This document shows positions 55,051 to 64,000 of a stretch of 64,000 nucleotides of DNA, one piece after another; within the stretch, counting starts at the first letter, position 1, and every line of letters starts with the position of its first letter. The position numbers and the translations under genes are program-made. The DNA lies in assembly GCF_910589235.1 (NCBI RefSeq), contig NW_025813664.1:186001-250000 (forward strand), in the 5' to 3' direction. The stretch is from Vespa crabro. Its lineage: Eukaryota; Arthropoda; Insecta; Hymenoptera; Vespidae. The notes under the pieces are model-generated. The model did not search any database and was not told the origin of the DNA. It was given only the letters and a program-made list of their open reading frames with translations.

Positions 55051-56765
55051 CAAAACTTGAAATCTCGTTCAATTTCAATGATTTTATATTCTATCGATGC
55101 AGAATAAAGAATATAACAAGAATATAACGTTTTTACTATGTTTAAATACGCGTTTTCATATGATAATTGTCGAAAAACGTAATCGACATACGCGAATTTC
55201 GGTATATGCGAAGATAAAATCGTGAAATCTTTAATAATACTTGTGCCACAGTTAGAAAAATGTTACCAATCGATTCAGAACATTGCATTTCATAAGATCA
55301 AACATCTATTTTATATTGGAATCAAAGTTTTTAACATTCTTTCATATCGTATATACGATTTTTCGCTCATATACGCGTATCGTCGAAAAACGAAAACTTG
55401 AAATCTCGTTCAATTTCAATGATTTTATATTCTATCGATGCAGAATAATGAATATAACAAGAATATAACGTTTTTACTATGTTTAAATACGAGTTTTCAT
55501 ATGATAATTGTCGAAAAACGTAATCGACATACGCGAATTTCGGTATATGCGAAGATAAAATCGTGAAATCTTTAATAATACTTGTGCCACAGTTAGAAAA
55601 ATGTTACCAATCGATTCAGAACATTGCATTTCATAAGATCAAACATCTATTTTATATTGGAATCAAAGTTTTTAACATTCTTTCATATCGTATATACGAT
55701 TTTTCGCTCATATACGCGTATCGTCGAAAAACGAAAGCTTGAAATCTCGTTCAATTTCAATGATTTTATATTCTATCGATGCAGAATAAAGAATATAACA
55801 AGAATATAACGTTTTTACTATGTTTAAATACGCGTTTTCATATGATAATTGTCGAAAAACGTAATCGACATACGCGAATTTCGGTATATGCGAAGATAAA
55901 ATCGTGAAATCTTTAATAATACTTGTGCCACAGTTAGAAAAAAGTTACCAATCGATTCAGAACATTGCATTTCATAAGATCAAACATCTATTTTATATTG
56001 GAATCAAAGTTTTTAACATTCTTTCATATCGTATATACGATTTTTCGCTCATATACGCGTATCGTCGAAAAACGAAAACTTGAAATCTCGTTCAATTTCA
56101 ATGATTTTATATTCTATCGATGCAGAATAAAGAATATAACAAGAATATAACGTTTTTACTATGTTTTAATACGCGTTTTCATATGATAATTGTCGAAAAA
56201 CGTAATCGACATACGCGAATTCCGGTATATGCGAAGATAAAATCGTGAAATCTTTAATAATACTTGTGCCACAGTTAGAAAAATGTTACCAATCGATTCA
56301 GAACATTGCATTTCATAAGATCAAACATCTATTTTATATTGGAATCAAAGTTTTTAACATTCTTTCATATCGTATATACGATTTTTCGCTCATATACGCG
56401 TATCGTCGAAAAACGAAAACTTGAAATCTCGTTCAATTTCAATGATTTTATATTCTATCGATGCAGAATAAAGAATATAACAAGAATATAACGTTTTTAC
56501 TATGTTTAAATACGCGTTTTCATATGATAATTGTCGAAAAACGTAATCGACATACGCGAATTTCGGTATATGCGAAGATAAAATCGTGAAATCTTTAATA
56601 ATACTTGTGCCACAGTTAGAAAAATGTTACCAATCGATTCAGAACATTGCATTTCATAAGATCAAACATCTATTTTATATTGGAATCAAAGTTTTTAACA
56701 TTCTTTCATATCGTATATACGATTTTTCGCTCATATACGCGTATCGTCGAAAAACGAAAACTTGT
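55051..56765. repeat. 8-monomer tandem duplication, copy A
   Basis: Eight private or rare variants occur in order: G deletion (55051), AATAATGAAT, ATACGAGTTT, GAAAGCTTG, GAAAAAAGTTACC, ATGTTTTAATAC, GAATTCCGG and CTTGTAATC (56765). The identical series lies 2727 bp downstream (8 x 341 minus the deleted base) at 57778-59492. GAATTC and AAGCTT sites are created only in these units. Confidence 0.95.
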
Positions 56766-57777
56766 AATCTCGTTCAATTTCAATGATTTTATATTCTATC
56801 GATGCAGAATAAAGAATATAACAAGAATATAACGTTTTTACTATGTTTAAATACGCGTTTTCATATGATAATTGTCGAAAAACGTAATCGACATACGCGA
56901 ATTTCGGTATATGCGAAGATAAAATCGTGAAATCTTTAATAATACTTGTGCCACAGTTAGAAAAATGTTACCAATCGATTCAGAACATTGCATTTCATAA
57001 GATCAAACATCTATTTTATATTGGAATCAAAGTTTTTAACATTCTTTCATATCGTATATACGATTTTTCGCTCATATACGCGTATCGTCGAAAAACGAAA
57101 ACTTGAAATCTCGTTCAATTTCAATGATTTTATATTCTATCGATGCAGAATAAAGAATATAACAAGAATATAACGTTTTTACTATGTTTAAATACGCGTT
57201 TTCATATGATAATTGTCGTAAAACGTAATCGACATACGCGAATTTCGGTATATGCGAAGATAAAATCGTGAAATCTTTAATAATACTTGTGCCACAGTTA
57301 GAAAAATGTTACCAATCGATTCAGAACATTGCATTTCATAAGATCGAACATCTATTTTATATTGGAATCAAAGTTTTTAACATTCTTTCATATCGTATAT
57401 ACGATTTTTCGCTCATATACGCGTATCGTCGAAAAACGAAAACTTGAAATCTCGTTCAATTTCAATGATTTTATATTCTATCGATGCAGAATAAAGAATA
57501 TAACAAGAATATAACGTTTTTACTATGTTTAAATACGCGTTTTCATATGATAATTGTCGAAAAACGTAATCGACATACGCGAATTTCGGTATATGCGAAG
57601 ATAAAATCGTGAAATCTTTAATAATACTTGTGCCACAGTTAGAAAAATGTTACCAATCGATTCAGAACATTGCATTTCATAAGATCAAACATCTATTTTA
57701 TATTGGAATCAAAGTTTTTAACATTCTTTCATATCGTATATACGATTTTTCGCTCATATACGCGTATCGTCGAAAAA

Positions 57778-59492
57778 CAAAACTTGAAATCTCGTTCAAT
57801 TTCAATGATTTTATATTCTATCGATGCAGAATAAAGAATATAACAAGAATATAACGTTTTTACTATGTTTAAATACGCGTTTTCATATGATAATTGTCGA
57901 AAAACGTAATCGACATACGCGAATTTCGGTATATGCGAAGATAAAATCGTGAAATCTTTAATAATACTTGTGCCACAGTTAGAAAAATGTTACCAATCGA
58001 TTCAGAACATTGCATTTCATAAGATCAAACATCTATTTTATATTGGAATCAAAGTTTTTAACATTCTTTCATATCGTATATACGATTTTTCGCTCATATA
58101 CGCGTATCGTCGAAAAACGAAAACTTGAAATCTCGTTCAATTTCAATGATTTTATATTCTATCGATGCAGAATAATGAATATAACAAGAATATAACGTTT
58201 TTACTATGTTTAAATACGAGTTTTCATATGATAATTGTCGAAAAACGTAATCGACATACGCGAATTTCGGTATATGCGAAGATAAAATCGTGAAATCTTT
58301 AATAATACTTGTGCCACAGTTAGAAAAATGTTACCAATCGATTCAGAACATTGCATTTCATAAGATCAAACATCTATTTTATATTGGAATCAAAGTTTTT
58401 AACATTCTTTCATATCGTATATACGATTTTTCGCTCATATACGCGTATCGTCGAAAAACGAAAGCTTGAAATCTCGTTCAATTTCAATGATTTTATATTC
58501 TATCGATGCAGAATAAAGAATATAACAAGAATATAACGTTTTTACTATGTTTAAATACGCGTTTTCATATGATAATTGTCGAAAAACGTAATCGACATAC
58601 GCGAATTTCGGTATATGCGAAGATAAAATCGTGAAATCTTTAATAATACTTGTGCCACAGTTAGAAAAAAGTTACCAATCGATTCAGAACATTGCATTTC
58701 ATAAGATCAAACATCTATTTTATATTGGAATCAAAGTTTTTAACATTCTTTCATATCGTATATACGATTTTTCGCTCATATACGCGTATCGTCGAAAAAC
58801 GAAAACTTGAAATCTCGTTCAATTTCAATGATTTTATATTCTATCGATGCAGAATAAAGAATATAACAAGAATATAACGTTTTTACTATGTTTTAATACG
58901 CGTTTTCATATGATAATTGTCGAAAAACGTAATCGACATACGCGAATTCCGGTATATGCGAAGATAAAATCGTGAAATCTTTAATAATACTTGTGCCACA
59001 GTTAGAAAAATGTTACCAATCGATTCAGAACATTGCATTTCATAAGATCAAACATCTATTTTATATTGGAATCAAAGTTTTTAACATTCTTTCATATCGT
59101 ATATACGATTTTTCGCTCATATACGCGTATCGTCGAAAAACGAAAACTTGAAATCTCGTTCAATTTCAATGATTTTATATTCTATCGATGCAGAATAAAG
59201 AATATAACAAGAATATAACGTTTTTACTATGTTTAAATACGCGTTTTCATATGATAATTGTCGAAAAACGTAATCGACATACGCGAATTTCGGTATATGC
59301 GAAGATAAAATCGTGAAATCTTTAATAATACTTGTGCCACAGTTAGAAAAATGTTACCAATCGATTCAGAACATTGCATTTCATAAGATCAAACATCTAT
59401 TTTATATTGGAATCAAAGTTTTTAACATTCTTTCATATCGTATATACGATTTTTCGCTCATATACGCGTATCGTCGAAAAACGAAAACTTGT
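57778..59492. repeat. 8-monomer tandem duplication, copy B
   Basis: All eight ordered variants of 55051-56765 are repeated with no further difference seen across the shared part. The unit after 59492 begins to differ (CGATACAG near 59706 and 60047), so the shared block spans about five monomers of the eight-monomer interval. This is the youngest multi-monomer duplication in the window. Confidence 0.95.
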
Positions 59493-59699
59493 AATCTCGT
59501 TCAATTTCAATGATTTTATATTCTATCGATGCAGAATAAAGAATATAACAAGAATATAACGTTTTTACTATGTTTAAATACGCGTTTTCATATGATAATT
59601 GTCGAAAAACGTAATCGACATACGCGAATTTCGGTATATGCGAAGATAAAATCGTGAAATCTTTAATAATACTTGTGCCACAGTTAGAAAAATGTTACC

Positions 59700-60060
59700 A
59701 ATCGATACAGAACATTGCATTTCATAAGATCAAACATCTATTTTATATTGGAATCAAAGTTTTTAACATTCTTTCATATCGTATATACGATTTTTCGCTC
59801 ATATACGCGTATCGTCGAAAAACGAAAACTTGAAATCTCGTTCAATTTCAATGATTTTATATTCTATCGATGCAGAATAAAGAATATAACAAGAATATAA
59901 CGTTTTTACTATGTTTAAATACGCGTTTTCATATGATAATTGTCGAAAAACGTAATCGACATACGCGAATTTCGGTATATGCGAAGATAAAATCGTGAAA
60001 TCTTTAATAATACTTGTGCCACAGTTAGAAAAATGTTACCAATCGATACAGAACATTGCA
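59700..60060. repeat. Consecutive units with AATCGATACAG
   Basis: AATCGATACAG (T>A, for AATCGATTCAG) occurs just before units 59715 and 60056 and was not seen elsewhere. It marks another one-monomer duplication and breaks the 8 bp palindrome AATCGATT. Confidence 0.8.
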
Positions 60061-61297
60061 TTTCATAAGATCAAACATCTATTTTATATTGGAATCAAAG
60101 TTTTTAACATTCTTTCATATCGTATATACGATTTTTCGCTCATATACGCGTATCGTCGAAAAACGAAAACTTGAAATCTCGTTCAATTTCAATGATTTTA
60201 TATTCTATCGATGCAGAATAAAGAATATAACAAGAATATAACGTTTTTACTATGTTTAAATACGCGTTTTCATATGATAATTGTCGAAAAACGTAATCGA
60301 CATACGCGAATTTCGGTATATGCGAAGATAAAATCGTGAAATCTTTAATAATACTTGTGCCACAGTTAGAAAAATGTTACCAATCGATTCAGAACATTGC
60401 ATTTCATAAGATCAAACATCTATTTTATATTGGAATCAAAGTTTTTAACATTCTTTCATATCGTATATACGATTTTTCGCTCATATACGCGTATCGTCGA
60501 AAAACGAAAACTTGAAAACTCGTTCAATTTCAATGATTTTATATTCTATCGATGCAGAATAAAGAATATAACAAGAATATAACGTTTTTACTATGTTTAA
60601 ATACGCGTTTTCATATGATAATTGTCGAAAAACGTAATCGACATACGCGAATTTCGGTATATGCGAAGATAAAATCGTGAAATCTTTAATAATACTTGTG
60701 CCACAGTTAGAGAAATGTTACCAATCGATTCAGAACATTGCATTTCATAAGATCAAACATCTATTTTATATTGGAATCAAAGTTTTTAACATTCTTTCAT
60801 ATCGTATATACGATTTTTCGCTCATATACGCGTATCGTCGAAAAACGAAAACTTGAAATCTCGTTCAATTTCAATGATTTTATATTCTATCGATGCAGAA
60901 TAAAGAATATAACAAGAATATAACGTTTTTACTATGTTTAAATACGCGTTTTCATATGATAATTGTCGAAAAACGTAATCGACATACGCGAATTTTGGTA
61001 TATGCGAAGATAAAATCGTGAAATCTTTAATAATACTTGTGCCACAGTTAGAAAAATGTTACCAATCGATTCAGAACATTGCATTTCATAAGATCAAACA
61101 TCTATTTTATATTGGAATCAAAGTTTTTAACATTCTTTCATATCGTATATACGATTTTTCGCTCATATACGCGTATCGTCGAAAAACGAAAACTTGAAAT
61201 CTCGTTCAATTTCAATGATTTTATATTCTATCGATGCAGAATAAAGAATATAACAAGAATATAACTTTTTTACTATGTTTAAATACGCGTTTTCATA

Positions 61298-63072
61298 TGA
61301 TAATTGTCGTAAAACGTAATCGACATACGCGAATTTCGGTATATGCGAAGATAAAATCGTGAAATCCTTAATAATACTTGTGCCACAGTTAGAAAAATGT
61401 TACCAATCGATTCAGAACATTGCATTTCATAAGATCAAACATCTATTTTATATTGGAATCAAAGTTTTTAACATTCTTTCATATCGTATATACGATTTTT
61501 CGCTCATATACGCGTATCGTAGAAAAACGAAAACTTGAAATCTCGTTCAATTTCAATGATTTTATATTCTATCGATGCAGAATAAAGAATATAACAAGAA
61601 TATAACGTTTTTACTATGTTTAAATACGCGTTTTCATATGATAATTGTCGAAAAACGTAATCGACATACGCGAATTTCGGTATATGCGAAGATAAATTCG
61701 TGAAATCTTTAATAATACTTGTGCCACAGTTAGAAAAATGTTACCAATCGATTCAGAACATTGCATTTCATAAGATCAAACATCTATTTTATATTGGAAT
61801 CAAAGTTTTTAACATTCTTTCATATCGTATATACGATTTTTCGCTCATATACGCGTATCGTCGAAAAACGAAAACTTGAAATCTCGTTCAATTTCAATGA
61901 TTTTATATTCTATCGATGCAGAATAAAGAATATAACAAGAATATAACGTTTTTACTATGTTTAAATACGCGTTTTCATATGATAATTGTCGAAAAACGTA
62001 ATCGACATACGCGAATTTCGGTATATGCGAAGATAAAATCGTGAAATCTTTAATAATACTTGTGCCACAGTTAGAAAAATGTTACCAATCGATTCAGAAC
62101 ATTGCATTTCATAAGATCAAACATCTATTTTATATTGGAATCAAAGTTTTTAACATTCTTTCATATCGTATATACGATTTTTCGCTCATATACGCGTATC
62201 GTCGAAAAACGAAAACTTGAAATCTCGTTCAATTTCAATGATTTTATATTCTATCGATGCAGAATAAAGAATATAACAAGAATATAACGTTTTTACTATG
62301 TTTAAATACGCGTTTTCATATGATAATTGTCGAAAAACGTAATCGACATACGCGAATTTCGGTATATGCGAAGATAAAATCGTGAAATCTTTAATAATAC
62401 TTGTGCCACAGTTAGAAAAATGTTACCAATCGATTCAGAACATTGCATTTCATAAGATCAAACATCTATTTTATATTGGAATCAAAGTTTTTAACATTCT
62501 TTCATATCGTATATACGATTTTTCGCTCATATACGCGTATCGTCGAAAAACGAAAACTTGAAATCTCGTTCAATTTCAATGATTTTATATTCTATCGATG
62601 CAGAATAAAGAATATAACAAGAATATAACGTATTTACTATGTTTAAATACGCGTTTTCATATGATAATTGTCGAAAAACCTAATCGACATACGCGAATTT
62701 CGGTATATGCGAAGATAAAATCGTGAAATCTTTAATAATACTTGTGCCACAGTTAGAAAAATGTTACCAATCGATTCAGAACATTGCATTTCATAAGATC
62801 AAACATCTATTTTATATTGGAATCAAAGTTTTTAACATTCTTTCATATCGTATATACGATTTTTCGCTCATATACGCGTATCGTCGAAAAACGAAAACTT
62901 GAAATCTCGTTCAATTTCAATGATTTTATATTCTATCGATGCAGAATAAAGAATATAACAAGAATATAACGTTTTTACTATGTTTAAATACGCGTTTTCA
63001 TATGATAATTGTCGTAAAACGTAATCGACATACGCGAATTTCGGTATATGCGAAGATAAAATCGTGAAATCC
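61298..63072. repeat. 5-monomer duplication: GTCGTAAAAC plus AATCCTTAAT
   Basis: The linked changes GTCGTAAAAC and AATCCTTAAT occur together near 61306-61368 and again near 63012-63073, 1705 bp (five monomers) apart. AGAGAAATG near 60711 and 63440 adds an eight-monomer relation in the same area. Confidence 0.78.
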
Positions 63073-63806
63073 TTAATAATACTTGTGCCACAGTTAGAAA
63101 AATGTTACCAATCGATTCAGAACATTGCATTTCATAAGATCAAACATCTATTTTATATTGGAATCAAAGTTTTTAACATTCTTTCATATCGTATATACGA
63201 TTTTTCGCTCATATACGCGTATCGTCGAAAAACGAAAACTTGAAATCTCGTTCAATTTCAATGATTTTATATTCTATCGATGCAGAATAAAGAATATAAC
63301 AAGAATATAACGTTTTTACTATGTTTAAATACGCGTTTTCATATGATAATTGTAGAAAAACGTAATCGACATACGCGAATTTCGGTATATGCGAAGATAA
63401 AATCGTGAAATCTTTAATAATACTTGTGCCACAGTTAGAGAAATGTTACCAATCGATTCAGAACATTGCATTTCATAAGATCAAACATCTATTTTATATT
63501 GGAATCAAAGTTTTTAACATTCTTTCATATCGTATATACGATTTTTCGCTCATATACGCGTATCGTCGAAAAACGAAAACTTGAAATCTCGTTCAATTTC
63601 AATGATTTTATATTCTATCGATGCAGAATAAAGAATATAACAAGAATATAACGTTTTTACTATGTTTAAATACGCGTTTTCATATGATAATTGTCGAAAA
63701 ACGTAATCGACATACGCGAATTTCGGTATATGCGAAGATAAAATCGTGAAATCTTTAATAATACCTGTGCCACAGTTAGAAAAATGTTACCAATCGATTC
63801 AGAACA

Positions 63807-64000
63807 TTGCATTTCATAAGATCAAACATCTATTTTATATTGGAATCAAAGTTTTTAACATTCTTTCATATCGTATATACGATTTTTCGCTCATATACGC
63901 GTATCGTCGAAAAACGAAAACTTGAAATCTCGTTCAATTTCAATGATTTTATATTCTATCGATGCAGAATAAAGAATATAACAAGAATATAACGTTTTTA
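63807..64000. repeat. Partial satellite unit at right edge
   Basis: Monomer positions 1-194, matching consensus. The array runs on beyond the window. Confidence 0.97.

Larger units (their letters stand above)
1..64000. repeat. 341 bp satellite DNA tandem array, whole window
   Basis: The window is a head-to-tail array of one 341 bp monomer in constant orientation. Counting from TTGCATTTC, complete units run from 222 to 63806 (187 units), with a 221 bp partial unit at the left edge and a 194 bp partial at the right. Units of unusual length start at 10111, 18870, 20234, 20576 and 23252 (342 bp); 13810, 17848, 19553, 39266, 49836, 54943 and 57670 (340 bp); 27345, 32453 and 50858 (334 bp); 12499, 15514 and 21600 (288 bp). 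All others are 341 bp. Copies usually differ from the consensus at zero to four sites. No transposon, inversion or unique sequence interrupts the array. Its length, purity and period (about two nucleosome repeats) suit centromeric or pericentromeric satellite; the location is inferred, not shown. I do not recognise the family. Both ends continue beyond the window. Confidence 0.99.

Noticed and set aside
1..64000. CRISPR array
   Set aside because: The repeats are directly abutting 341 bp units with no unique spacers, far longer than CRISPR repeats, and no cas genes are present.
1..64000. Bacterial or phage origin
   Set aside because: There is no coding density at all over 64 kb and no operon-like structure; a pure 341 bp satellite of this length is a eukaryotic feature.
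1..64000. rRNA, tRNA, 5S or histone tandem arrays
   Set aside because: The monomer has no rRNA- or tRNA-like segment, no Pol III A/B boxes that I can recognise, and no conserved coding frame.
1..64000. Transposable element insertion or terminal inverted repeats
   Set aside because: No departure from the satellite longer than a few bases was seen, no target-site duplications, and the palindromes are internal to every monomer.

Overview
The whole 64 kb window is one uninterrupted satellite DNA array. It is a head-to-tail tandem repeat with a 341 bp monomer, and every copy lies in the same orientation from base 1 to base 64,000. I count 187 complete units (bases 222-63806, counting each unit from the TTGCATTTC of the consensus) plus a partial unit at each edge, about 188 in all. 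Of the 187, 169 are exactly 341 bp, five are 342, seven are 340, three are 334 and three are 288; these lengths sum exactly to the observed span. Most copies differ from the consensus by only zero to four bases. I see no protein gene, RNA gene, transposon, CRISPR array or unique sequence anywhere.

This kind of DNA points to a eukaryotic nuclear genome, typically centromeric or pericentromeric heterochromatin. The monomer is AT-rich (98 G+C of 341, about 29%) yet carries 22 CpG dinucleotides where about 7 are expected. Mutations at CpGs are mostly transversions. That argues for a genome without germline CpG methylation at this locus. An arthropod, perhaps a CpG-rich insect such as a hymenopteran, is my best guess, but this is a weak inference and I do not recognise the satellite.

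Monomer anatomy (positions 1-341, position 1 = TTGCATTTC): a dyad-rich core at 64-108 (14 bp palindrome at 64-77, 10 bp palindrome at 89-98, inverted TTTTTCG/CGAAAAA flanking the latter); an 11 bp exact tandem duplication at 166-187; a diverged duplicate of the core's ATACGCGT...GTCGAAAAACG block at 205-241; a short hairpin at 227-247; and an 8 bp palindrome at 327-334.

Layout: 0-10 kb has the most scattered private variants and 4-monomer duplications. 10-24 kb is marked by a 53 bp deletion monomer recurring 9, 18 and 27 monomers apart. 24-54 kb is marked by monomers with a linked variant pair (AATAATGAAT plus ATACGAGTTT) and by segments repeated 15 or 19 monomers apart. 54-60 kb holds an 8-monomer tandem duplication. 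Thus the array is a patchwork of nested, overlapping segmental duplications rather than one fixed higher-order repeat. Single-monomer duplications are also frequent. Three indel classes (53 bp, 7 bp, 1 bp) arise in the dyad-rich core; the 53 bp breakpoint falls exactly at a palindrome centre and the 7 bp deletion equals half of the other palindrome.
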